Shown: piece after piece, positions 28,522-41,100 of the stretch
How positions within the stretch are numbered: position 1 is the stretch's first letter
Layout of the letters: every line of letters begins with the position of its first letter
NCBI RefSeq assembly: GCF_018873765.1
Contig: NC_057925.1
Coordinates: 1,442,927-1,506,926 of the forward strand
Reading direction: 5' to 3'
From: Telopea speciosissima
Lineage: Eukaryota; Streptophyta; Magnoliopsida; Proteales; Proteaceae
DNA: 64,000 bases
Translations under genes and position numbers: made by a program
Notes under the pieces: model-generated
Database searches by the model: none
The model's input: only the letters and a program-made list of their open reading frames with translations
What the model was told of the DNA's origin: nothing

Positions 28522-29270
28522 TTGGAGATCTGTTTAGAAGATGACTGAGAACTAAGGAGAGGGAGAGAGAGATGGGTTTAATTTAAACAAGGAAAACAAC
28601 AAAGGAGGAGCTTCTCAAGCTCTTATGTCAATTGGATTTATGCATTCTTAAGGATGACTATGAGTTCCCTAAAAGCAGTTCCCTTAGATAATTTTATACT
28701 ACTAAGGTGTTTCTGAATGTTTGCTATTTTATGGGTGTTTTTAAGTTAAGTCCTTTATTCTATTATACATGGTATCTCAAAATTTGCTATTTTATGGGGC
28801 CTATATCTCTTATTCTATTATCAATGGTATCTCAAAAATGGATTCTCTTCATGCCAAACATGTCAACTCCCTCTTAAGAAAATATCTCATTTGCCCTTTT
28901 CATTCATGATTTTAAGACTTTTTTTTAGGGGGTAGGGGGTTGTTGAAAGGGATGGTTTTAAGACTTGGTTATGGCAAATATACTTTTTTTCTTTACCATA
29001 CCAAAAATTCTCAACTCAATTGACTTTATAATTCTATACTATGGGTAGTGTCTAATTGTGATATGGATTGCTTAACCCACTAAAGATTAACCGGATCAGA
29101 TGAGAAAGATTGAATTGATGAGTTATTATATATATGTTGTAGAACTAGAAGATCAACCACATATCATCCATACAAAACCATGATAGGACATTCAGGTCAT
29201 TACAATAAAAAAAAAGGGTTTCTCAAGGAAATCGAAAATGTTAACAGAGGTTTATTCAGTGTTAATCTTA
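28522..29270 (-). promoter_or_regulatory. RAP2.11 upstream region
   Basis: A GA-rich tract (GGGAGAGAGAG, about 28559-28572) lies just before the start codon and is probably leader. Beyond it the DNA is AT-rich. A repeated phrase (TATTCTATTAT, about 28750-28830) is present. I cannot name specific binding sites. Confidence 0.35.
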
Positions 29271-29271
29271 A

Positions 29272-29416
29272 GGGAAAAAGATCTCTATTTGGTGGTGTTT
29301 TCTATGCTCTCCAATGGGTGAGCACACCTGGGTATCTACCCAGGGGACAGAGGCATCATTTAATGGTGTCTTGTGAGAGAACATAGAAAACACCACCAAG
29401 TAGAGATCTCTTGCTT
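29272..29416. mobile_element. Foldback MITE (family C), near-palindromic
   Basis: The left arm GATCTCTATTTGGTGGTGTT and the right arm AACACCACCAAGTAGAGATC are complementary over about 35 bp, with outer ends GGGAAAAA and TCTTGCTT. It is the second copy of the element at 10143-10297. TSD unclear. Confidence 0.7.
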
Positions 29417-29428
29417 AATTACATGTAT

Positions 29429-29431
<3 letters not shown>

Positions 29432-29486
<55 letters not shown>
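29432..29486. repeat. TC microsatellite, about 27 units
   Basis: This is an uninterrupted TC/CT run of about 55 bp directly after the family C MITE. Confidence 0.95.
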
Positions 29487-29490
<4 letters not shown>

Positions 29491-32141
29491 CTGTGTTGGT
29501 CAACCCCAACCAGAAAGGCGTGGAGGCACACCACGTATAATTAAAATGGGACCCTAAACTTCATTTTTTTTTTTATTTTTTTTTTTTGGAATTCAAAAAA
29601 AAATTTGTGTAAATTGAACCCTTAACAATAGTTTAGAGGGTAAATGAACAGAGGAGAATCTGTTATCGTGCATGCTATATATGTTTGTTAGAACATCTAT
29701 TCACATCACCGAACCACGTTGTTTATCCTTTTTTAATTTTTATTAAACACTTAGTTTATTTAAATCCTTATATAATTAAATGTCCATAACAATTTCATTG
29801 GATGGGTTGGTTCTTGTTGGTTAGTGTGGGTTTACTAAACCACAAAGGAAGACTAAATGTCTCTTTCACTAATGCTTGAACACTTAAATGGGATTTCCAC
29901 CCAAGAAAGATTATAACAAATAGAATGGTTTAATTGTTTAAGGTTTGTGTAAATTGGAAAAGATATATCTTTTGGATATAGGTATACCTCTTGGGATCAT
30001 TTCAATAAGACCCTAATAAGGATTTCTTATAATCTTCTATATTGGATGAAAGAGGGGGGGAAAAAAAGTGGGTCTCCATGATCTATGTCGAATAGACCTA
30101 GTTATGGTGCAAGAATCTATAGATAAGGTGAATTGTATTAGGGTTTGTATATGTTAAACCTAATTAAGTCAATTATCTAATTGGTTTAGGTTTAACATAC
30201 CCAAATAACTGGAGCAAATCATTGATAACATACTTGCACGTTCCCACGATGTGTCTTCACCAAAACACCCTTAAAAGAGTTTGATTATGGGGTCCCTCTT
30301 AAGTCTTAATGGTGGTTGGACACATATTTTATTTCTCTCTTTTCTTTTCTCAAATAAATAATGATCTCTAACGGTGTAGATAAATAAAGGAATTTAAATA
30401 AAATAAGTGAAGACAAGATTATTTAATTCGCTAGGGACCAATATGTATACATGTTCTCTCCAAACACCACCATAATACCTCCTATAGCAAGCACATTCAC
30501 TAGGGTGTCACAAAGCTTTTTGTTTCATGAGAGAATGATAAATTCATGGAAGATACTAAAGTTTTAAATCTCCTTGAGGTGAGAGACCTTAGTGAGTTGA
30601 AATTATTTAAGCAATGATTCTCATATTCTCATACTACCAATAGAGATCATTCCTTTCATTCTTCTATTAAGTAGGTTACATTATTTAAGTAGTTATTAAA
30701 CTCTTCTAACTCCTACATGGAGAAATGCAAAAAACGAAATGAAAGTTTAGGTTTTGGAAAAAAGGTTGCCGATGACTTCAATAATTACACATAATTTAAA
30801 TAATAACACTACGAATTATCCACCAGCCTTCCCTTTCACGTAACAGTCTCTCACCAACAATAATAGTACTAGTTAGGTCTTGAGTCAACCTAACCTCTGC
30901 AATATTCAAAGCTTACCTCAAAGGTTGACTCAAGACCTAACTAGTAACTATTGTAGGAGTATCCTATCCTCTGCAATATTCACAACTTACCTCTGATTTT
31001 ATGGGAGGCTATGGAAATCACACTTCCGAAACATCTAAAAGTAAAAGTTCAATTGTTCACCAAGCAGGCAGCTCGTAGTTGCCCTACTCTTATTCTGATC
31101 CAATGCTTTACACTGTTCAATAATCCCACGTCAATTAAGTTTGGGATTTTGGATGACTTCATATGCTAGTTGTGGAACCTCTCCACAGTTCAAGTTTTGG
31201 GTTGAAAATCTCAACATTGGCATTACTAGCACGGTAATAGTACATCCACTTAGATATAAGGAGCCATACATGCCATGTCCATCTCACCTGAGGCCTAACA
31301 ACGAGAAAATTTTCATAAATAATATTATAGGACTCACAATGGGTTTGAACTCCACTTGAAGTCATTCTGATTGATTGATTGCCACAATTTTCAGAGTCCG
31401 GAGAAAATTTTCACCCTTCTTGTTTTGCAGGTCACTTGCACTGGCAATACTTGGTCATTAATCTCAATCATTCCACATATCATTAACAGTCAACAAAAAG
31501 CCATTTCTAGTATTCCAGTAATTAATCTTCCAACAATGACAGTCTTAAAGGTATCAAACACAAGACAAACACTACTTCCAATCCAACCATTCACATATAT
31601 GCTGTAAATTTTTGTTTGTAGAGACTAAGGAGGCAATTAGCTCAAAAGAAGTGAATGAACATGGAATGGAATCATAAAAAGTAGTGAATAAACATGGAAT
31701 GAAATCATAAATAGTAATTTAATAAAATATCAGTTCATCACATTTGCAAAGAGGAAAAAATAGATTGGCAAAAACATATATATTAAAAACATCAAAACTG
31801 CAACAAGAATTGCCTCTTAGCAATCCTCAACCTCGCAAAAACAAACAAGATGCCCTCAATGACCAAAAGCCATGTCCTTTTTTCCCTTCCTCCGGGCAGA
31901 ACCGGACTATGAATAATGCTTGTAATATACACATTCTACACCAAAAACATTTTTCTAATAACCGCACAACTTTGAACCTCGACTGACAAAAACATCACAT
32001 CGCCAGAGAATTCCACACCAAAGGAATGATGGAAATACATTATGGAAAAGAATGGGTAATGAACATATAATAGACACACAGCGACTGAATGCAGTAATTC
32101 TCCCAAAAAAACGACGAGATGCCAACACAAATATCAAAGAA
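29487..32141. other. Intergenic DNA and importin 3' flank
   Basis: No gene is supported. An inverted repeat at 30868-30945 is listed separately. The segment next to 32142 is the importin 3' UTR. Confidence 0.45.
30868..30945. repeat. Perfect 24-bp inverted repeat
   Basis: A 24-bp arm at 30868-30891 (ACTAGTTAGGTCTTGAGTCA and four more bases) is exactly complementary to 30922-30945, with a 30-bp spacer. A nearby direct repeat (CTCTGCAATATTCA at about 30895 and 30970) suggests local duplication or a small relict element. Confidence 0.7.
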
Positions 32142-35100
32142 CTACGACGAGAGAATGGATTGCAAAGCAAGCTGTTGCTGAGGCTGCAAGGATGACCAGG
32201 TTGATGCCAGGGTAGAAGGCGGTAAAGTCTGCTGTAGCTGCCTCAAAATATTGATCATTCGGCTGGCAGTTTGTTCTGTAGCCAGATCTTTGCCTGTACA
32301 TAGAACCTACACAAAAATAATAATCACAGTGAAAAACCAAATACTGGAAACCAAGCAACATGCCCAACCCAATCAGCCCTGATACTATCAGCTTTAAAAA
32401 TGGAGGGGGTGGACAGCAGCAGAGTTGCTTGAGTATTGGGATCATCTTAGTGGATTGGGCACCGCCATTTCAAGATGAGCCAATCCAGCCAATCCAATTC
32501 CAATACTTGAAATCCTGGGACAGGTCCTGAGTTCATAAAGAGGACTATAGGCCATACATATAAATATTGTAGTGTCAAAAGTCGAGGAGCAAGAATTTTT
32601 CATTTCACATTTCCTAACCTCTCTCCATTCATGAAATTGATTGAATTTCAGAATATATAAAACCCATCCAACATGATCAAATTGCATCATATTCTCAAGA
32701 ACCACATCTTTTCAACACAAGCAAATTAATTATTGTGAATAGAATGCTCATTAACAAAATGTTAAAACAAACCTACCAAGACCAGTGGACAGATTAGCAG
32801 GTGGCACCCGTACTTCAGAAGTAAGGGGAGAACAAGGGTTTTGGGAAGAACGAAGGAGAGGACAATACTCTTTTCAATTCAACTAAACCTTATCCCTAGT
32901 AAATGGGGTCAGCTACATGGATCCTATTTCTCCAATCAGATCTATTCAAAGCCATACTTGTTACTAATCATAAGCTATGCCTGTCTTTTCACTTCTCGAA
33001 GAATCAATTTAGGCTTACCCCTGGCTCTTGTAGCTCCATCAATCTGAATCAAATCATCATTTCATACTAGAACATTCAAAGGCCTCTGTTGAACATGTCC
33101 ATGCCACCTCAGACAACTTTCTCGCAACTTATCATGTATCGGAACTACTCCTAAATCAGTTCTAATTTATTCATTCTTTATTTGATATTTTCTAGTTTTA
33201 CCACTCATCCATCTCAACATCCCCATTTCAACTACACTAAGTTTGTTAATATGTTGTTTCTTCACTGCTCAACATTAAGCACCATACATCATTGTTGGTC
33301 GTACAACTGTCCTATAGAATTTTACTTCAAGTTTTAAAGAAATACGTCGATCACACATCTTTCCAGACGCACCCATCCACTTCATCCACCACACCATAGT
33401 TGTCAAAGCATCTCTTAAGCGCTGCCTAGGCGTCCAAGAGGATTTCTTGGGGATCTGGAATATTTTAGAAAAGATAAGGGTGCCTTGTAAATACGTAGAC
33501 AATTAAAAATATGTATGCTTATATGGTGACTAGTGTTAGAACAGTAGGGGCCAATGTAGTTAATCCCCAAACTCAATTGGGTTACACCCATAGTTCAAGA
33601 TCTTGTCTCGTCTCGCCATTTCGGGCAGGTCGAGATTTCCAAAATATCCGAATTTACCGAACGAAAAATGACATTTTTTCTGCCATATTTCGGCAGTCCA
33701 TCTCGGTGGATTTTTGGCCATATTAAGGCCTGATACTTCATGTACACCCTTGTTTAAGCTAAATAAACACATTTAAACCTTCATATTGCAAAAAAATGAA
33801 CACTAAGTGGTGTTTTAGGTTTGCACCCTTGATTGACAGTATACGGTCGGACCCTGATGTATAAATAGTTAAATACACATTGTTCAAGTAATATACCGAA
33901 ATTTCACGAAATATACCGAAATTTGAACTTTTTCATTTCGTATGGTCATCTCATCTCGGCAATGTGAGATATCCGAAATATACCAAAATATCGGTGATAT
34001 ATCGCGAGATTTTGAACCATGATCTCGTCTCAACAATATCGAGATATCCGAAATATACCGAAATATCGGAGACATATCGCGAGATTCTAAACCATGGTTA
34101 CACCAAGGATCCACCTTAAGCCCTTATTTGTTTGCGCTTATCATGGACGACTTAACCAGAGGCATATAAGATGAGGTACCATAGTGTATGATCTTTGCAA
34201 ATAATATTGTTTTGATAGATGAGAGAAAAACAGGGATTAACACCAAAGTGGAACTATGGAACAGTCTTGGAATCAAAAGGTCTAACAATAAGTAGAACTA
34301 AGACCGAATATATAGTGTGTAAGTTTAGCAGCTCTGAGACGGATAGTGAGGTGGTGAATATTGATGGGAGGGAGATCCCGTAAAGTGATCACTTTAGATA
34401 TATGGGATCAATCGTAAGCAAGGAGGGCGACATAGATGATGTTGCCCAAAGGATCAAAATAAGGTGAATGAAGTGGAGAGTTGCGAACGGAGTTATGTGT
34501 GATCGACGTATCCCTTTAAAGCTTAAAGGAAAATTTTATATGACTGTCATTAGACTAGCCATGATGTACGGGGCGGAATGTTGGGCTGTGAAGAAGCGCC
34601 ATATAAATAAATTTGGTGTTGCAGAGAAGAGGATGTTGAGATGGATGTATGGGAAAACTAGAAAGGATAAAGGAATGATCATATTAGAGTTGGGCTGGGA
34701 GTAGCTCTGATGCATGATAAACTTAGAGAGAGTTGTTTTGAGGTGGTATGGTCATGTTCAACAGAGGCCTCCAGATGCCCCAGTTCGGAGGAGTGACCTG
34801 ATCCTAATTGAGGGAACCAAACAAACCAGGGGCAGGCCTAAGATAACCATAGGACCATAGGAGAAGTGGTGAAGAAAGACATGCTTAGCTTAGGCCTTGT
34901 TCCTAGTATGACCTCAAATAGAGCTGATTGGAGAACAAAGATCTACACGGTCGACCCCATTTAGTTGGAGTATAATCATGTGATGTTGTTTTCTGTTTTA
35001 CACTCCATTTCGAGGCCTAGAGCAAGACGTTGGGTTGTTAAGAAGTGGTAAATAGCTATGGTCAATGCCCTAGAGTTTGTGTTATTGTTTGTGTCGATGT

Positions 35101-38100
35101 TGTATGCCCCACCCCCTTTTCTTTATTATAATTCTACTGTCTCTTCTAGAATCTATTTAGCCAACACCATTTGATGTAGATCGAAATAAGAAAAAAGAGG
35201 CCAAAACATTGTTCATGTGAACAGTGTCACAGCCCCCAAACTGCTTTGGTGTGGATGCTACTAGAAGATATTGTGGGGCCCAGGACCAGATCATGTGAAG
35301 ACTCTTTAGAATGATCAATTTTGTCTATGCGTGGGGAATTAGAAGTTTAGTTTCTATTTTTAGAATTATTCTCTTAGATATTTTGTGGTTGTTCATTAAG
35401 CAACCTTAGCTCTTTAGTTTCTAATTCCGGATTTAGAAAGTAGGCCTAGCTTTTATTTACAAGTTTCTATTTCCTCAAGTTTCTATTTTTACTTTGTTTC
35501 CTTTTTCTTGCAAGTTTTTAATTTTCTCTTACTTGTAAGGCAAGCATGGCTGCCCATAAATATGCAATGCCCTTGGAGGGGCCCGATACATGCAATAACG
35601 CATTGGCAGCACCCTACATGCATGGGGGTAGTTGAAGCTGTTCTGGTTCGGTTTTCTTTTAGTAGTGTCCATTTAGTTTTCTTTAAATGAGTCCATGATC
35701 ACATGTGAGATCATGTGGGGGTTAGTTATTGGAGGTGGGAAGTTGTATGTGGGCGGTTATAGGGGAGAGGTAGTGAGGAGTCTTGAGTCAGTTATCTTCT
35801 ATTTGTACGTAGTTAAATATCATGGTGGGAATGAAGATTGCATCTATCTTTTGAACCTAAATTAATCTACTCTTCAGTAGGGAGGTCAGGCTTCCGCAGT
35901 AAAGCCATTGTTCCTGTGTAATTACTTGATTTTTCCACCATTAAACCTTCTCTTACCTTCTTCTACCAGCAACATAGGTAAGAAAGGGAAGGGTATCAGC
36001 TATACAAGCAAAGCGATGGAGGAGTGACATGGACGGATTTTTGTGAAGGGCTACACGCTCGATTTGGGCAGACTCCATTCCAGGACTTTTTTGGCGAGTT
36101 GGCCAAGTTGCAACAAACTGGTTCTGTACGTGATTATCAGGCAAAATTCGAGAAGATTTTGTCAAAGGTGGGTCAATTGCCACCTAATCGGCAAATCAGT
36201 TGTTTTGTGAGCGGACTCCGCAACAACATCAAGGCTGACGTTCTAGTCACGCAACCAGCCACGCTCTCTAGTGCTATTGGGTTAGCACGGCTGTTCGAGG
36301 CTAAGAACCTATCAATGCGAAGAAGTTCTCCACCGGTGGAGACACGCAAGTTCATGGCAGCCAATAAAGAAGCTTCCAACGGAGGAAACACCTTACCCGT
36401 TAAGCGAACGACGGCCGGAGAGATGCAAGAGCGGAGGGCAAAGGGGCTCTGTTAGAACTGTAACGAGCGTTTTGTGCCTGGTCATAGATGCAAGAAACTT
36501 TTCTTAATAGAGGGGTGTGGCCCAGAAGAGGAAGAAGAAACAACTCTGGTGAACGATGTTGCTGAGGAGGTGGAAGAAATACCAAAGATTTCCTTGCACG
36601 CTATTTGTGGGGTGAAAACTCCTGAAACGATGAGTAGTAGGGAGGCTCAGCCACGTGGCGGTGACTGTGCTGGTCCACTCTGGGAGTACCCATAATTTTT
36701 TGAGTTTAAAATTAGCAAAAAAAATGGGGATCTCTCCTACAAATCAGCAACCATTTGAGGTAATGGTAGCTTCTGGAGAGAGGATATCAAGCCCAGGTAT
36801 GTGCAAAAATGTGTCTTTAAATGTTCAAGGAGTTACAATCATTGCAGGTTTCTTTCTCCTAGCCTTGGGTGGTTATGAAGCTGTGTTGGGTGCCCATTGG
36901 CTACAAACTCTAGGCCCTATTACTTGGGACTTTGCCAACCTTATCATGAAATATGAGGTGGCGGGAAGGGAGGTTACACTCACGGGAATATCAACAAGAA
37001 TGGATAACATGACTGAAGATCCCACTCGTGAAACAAGGAGCAAACAAGGACTCTTGTTACACCTATGCTCAATTCTACCCACCAAGACTGAGGTGGAACC
37101 CACTTCAACTCACCTACATAAACTCCTCAACCGTTTCAAAGAGGTTTTTGATGAGCCAAAAGGATTACCTCCCACTCGGTTACATGACCACCGAATTCCA
37201 CTCAAAGTCAACTCCCAACCGACATGTGTGAAGGCCTATCGTCATCCATATTTTCAAAAAAAAGAGATTGAGCGGTTGGTGGCGGATATGCTCTCCACAG
37301 GAATCATACGGCCCAGCAACAGCCCATATTCATCGCCCGTCATACTTGTGAAAAAGCACGACAATTCTTGGCGCATGTACGATGACTACCGGGCATTGAA
37401 TAAAATTACCATTAAGGACAAGTTTCCAATCCGGCGATCCCTCTCATTGATGAGTTATTGGATGAACTCCATGGAGCTCGGTTCTTTACTAAACTGGATC
37501 TTCGCTCCGGATATCACCAAATCAGAGTTGTGCCAGAGGACATGGAGAAGACGGCGTTTAGAACTCACCATGGCCACTATGAGTTCTTGGTAATGCCGTT
37601 CGGCCTTACCAATGCACCCTCTACGTTCCAAGCTCTAATGAACCAGGTATTCAAAGAACACTTAAGGAAATTCATTTTGGTTTTCTTTGACGATATTTTG
37701 ATTTATAGTACCACATGGGAAGAGCATCTGGAGCATTTAGAGAAGACTCTGCAGATTCTAAAGGAGCAAAAATTATTCATGAAAAGAGAGAAGTGCCAGT
37801 TTGGGCAGCCAAGCGTACAGTACCTAGGTCACATAATCTCTGCCGATGGAGTAGCAGTCGACCCCGATAAAATCTCAGCAATGCTTAGCTGGCCCAAACC
37901 CAAGTCTGTGAAGGCCATGCGTGGATTCCTGGGTCTTACAGGATATTATCGTAAATTTATTCAAAATTATAGTAAAATAGCTGGACCTCTCACAGGGATG
38001 CTAAAGAAGAACAATTTCGAATGGACTCTTGCTACAGATGAGGCTTTCAAGCACTTGAAGGACGCGATGACACATGAACCTGTCTTGGCGTTACCTGATT

Positions 38101-41100
38101 TTCTTCACCATTTATCGTGGAATGTGATGCTAGTGGATCGCGTATTGGTGCGATGCTCCTACAAAAAAGGCCTATTGCTTTTCTAAGCTATGCCTTGCAA
38201 GGAAGGAATCTTCTCCGTTCCACATATGAAAAGGAGATTCTAGCACTCGTGGTAGCAGTTCAGAAGTGGCACTCTTATCTGATTGGGCGGCGGTTCGTGG
38301 TTAGAACAGATCAAAGGAGTTTGAAGTATTTGTGGGAGCAAAAAATAACTACCCCCGCCCAACAAAGGTGGTTATTCAAACTCATGCACCACGATTTTGA
38401 AATAGAGTATAAAAGGGGGAAAGAGAATGTTGTGGCTGATACCTTATCAAGAAGAGAAGAAATACGGAAGGAAGAGGAAGAAATGGCCAAGTCAAATATG
38501 GCAACTCTAACTACCTTAGTGGGAGTTGACACATCATCAAGGAGAGAAAAAATAGGAGGAAAAGAAGAAGGATCGGCCCATCCTAACTTGGTGGTTCTAT
38601 CTCGACCTCTAACAAATTGGGTGGAGGCTATTAAGGAGAAAATTGGGTCTAGTGAGGATATGCAACTCCTTATCCAAAAAATAAGGGATGACGAGGCAGT
38701 TGGGCCATGGGAAGTTAGAGATGGCGTGATATTTTTTAAGTCGAGAATTTATCTCCCCAAAAATTCTCCACTTATCGACACTATCATTGACCAATTCCAC
38801 AACAGCATGCATGAAGGCTATCAAAAAACTTCTCACAGGATAAGGACAACTCTCTATTGGCCAGGAATGCGGAGAACTATACTCGAGAAGTTGGCAAGGT
38901 GTGACATGTGTTAGCGTCACAAGGCTGAGTTGCAGACCCCAGCAAGGTTGTTACAACCGCTCCCCATCCCTGAACGGGTATGGGAGGATATTTCCATGGA
39001 TTTCGTGGAAGGTCTCCCTAATTCAAAGGGCAAAACGGTTATATTGGTGGTAGTTGATCGACTCTCAAAGTGTCAAAGTATGGCCATTTTATTTCTCTGT
39101 CACACCGCTATACGGCTGCAAGTGTAGCTCAACAATTTTTTGATCATGTATTCAAACTGCATGGAATGCCCAAGTCCATCGTCTGTGACCGAGATCCTAC
39201 TTTTACTAGTAATTTTTTGGCAGGAGCTCTTTAAACTCAATGGAACACGTTTCAACCTCAGTTCGGCATATCACCCCCAAACCGATGGCCAAAGTGAGGT
39301 GGTAAATCGAACAATGGAGATGTATCTCAGGTGTTTCACGAGTTCTCATCCGAAGGAGTGGGGAAAATGGCTGGCATGGGCTGAATACTGCTACAACACC
39401 AGTTGGCATTCCACCATTAGAACTACACCTTTCGACATGGTCTATGGCTGACCGCCGCCATCACACCTTACTTATGTACCTGGGTCAGCCAAGGTTGAAG
39501 CAGTGGAGCAACAATTATTAGACAGGGACATCCAAATCAAGGAGTTGCGCCAGAATCTCAAGGAAGCACAGAATCGCATGAAGCGGGTCTATGATCAAAC
39601 ACATCAGGAACGTGAGTTCGAGGTAGGGGACTGGGTCTACCTCAAGTTGCATCCTTACCGCCAAACTTCTCTTGCCTTGAGGAAGACGCAGAAGCTGGCA
39701 CCCCGATATTATGGTCCTTATCAGGTTCTCAGGCGTGTTGGGAAGGTGGCTTATACATTAGCATTACCCTCGCATTCGAAAATACACCCTACATTTCATG
39801 TGTCTCTTCTTAAGAAGCAAATTGGGGAACACCACCATGTTCAAGACGAGCTGCCTATGGTGTGTGAGGACAAGACACTACATCCAACGCCACAAGCAGT
39901 ATTAGATCACCGCATCCACAAACGGCAAGATCAAGTCCTTATACACTGGAGAGGTTTGTCTCCCGCTGAAGCAACTTGGGAGAATGTTGAGGCAATGCGG
40001 CTACAGTTCCCTGAACTTGGTCTTGAGGTCAAGACCAAACTCAAGTAGGGAGGAACATGATACATGCAATAACGCATTGGTAGCACCCTACGTGCATGGG
40101 GGTAGTTGAAGCTGTTCTGGTTCGGTTTTCTTTTAGTAGTGTCCATTTAGTTTTCTTTAAATGAGTCCATGATCACATGTGAGATCATGTCGGGGTTAGT
40201 TATTGGAGGTGGGAAGTTGTATGTGGGCGGTTATAGGGGAGAGGTAGTGAGGAGTCTTGAGTCAGTTATCTTCTATTTGTACGTAGTTAAATATCATGGT
40301 GGGAATGAAGATTGCATCTATCTTTTGAACCTAAATTAATCTACTCTTGAGTAGGGAGGTCAGGCTTCCTCAGTAAAGCCATTGTTCCTGTGTAATTACT
40401 TGATTTTTCCACCATTAAACCTTCTCTTACCTTCTTCTACCAGCAACATAGGTAAGAAAGGGAAGGGTTCTGCTCAGTATATACCAGGGCCCCCCACCAA
40501 CGATTTTAGTTGATGAATGAAAGCTTGCTTTATGCATGGAAATTCTCTTGTTTAGAAGTTTCTATTTCCTTGGTTTCTATTTTCTAATTTTGTTTCTTTC
40601 TTTTTAGTAGTTACTATATTTACTAGTTTCTAATTTTGTTCCTTGTATGTTGGCTGAACTATAAAGTCTAGTTTCTATTGTCATTAGGTTTCTATTTTTA
40701 GAAGTTACTATTTCTTAAGTTTCTAATTTTGTATGCTGACCTATTCCATTAAATAGGCAGCCCCCTCTTGTAATAGGATTAGATTTGGAGAAAAAAAATT
40801 TCAGGCCTTGTTGCCATCGGTTATGAGAGAAATTCCATGTTTCAATAGCTGGGATGGCTGTGGGTGAGAAACTCAGGCTGAGAGAGCCATTCCCCTACCC
40901 CCCCCCCCTTCCCTTCTTTATCTTCTTCTCCTTTCTTCTTATCTTTCTATGTACTTCTTTCATGTGTAAACAGGGGGGGGGGGGGGGGAAAGCAATAAAA
41001 GTTTCAGTTATTCAATTTGTTCATCCTGATTGTGTTAATCCTGGCTGCAATCGATCTCCCACTGGTTTCCTTGGTTCGAGGTCGACTCTTGCACCAAGTC

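Larger units (their letters stand above)
35584..40486 (+). mobile_element. Ty3/gypsy chromovirus-type LTR retrotransposon, defective
   Basis: Two LTRs (35584-35994 and 40058-40486) enclose gag and pol in the order protease, reverse transcriptase, RNase H, integrase, chromodomain-like end, which defines Ty3/gypsy. GGGCC flanks it (35579-35583 and 40487-40491). A polypurine tract (AGGGAGGAAC) precedes the 3' LTR. By eye the LTRs differ at about 6 of 410 aligned bases. The last 18 bp of the 5' LTR, the primer-binding site and the first part of gag are missing, so the element is deleted at its 5' junction. At least eight stops or frameshifts break the genes. It lies antisense inside the last KETCH1 intron. 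Confidence 0.9.

Noticed and set aside
32134-32445. 103-codon minus-strand frame with hydrophobic stretches, possible small membrane protein
   Set aside because: It overlaps the last KETCH1 exon in another frame; the importin frame is clearly the real one.
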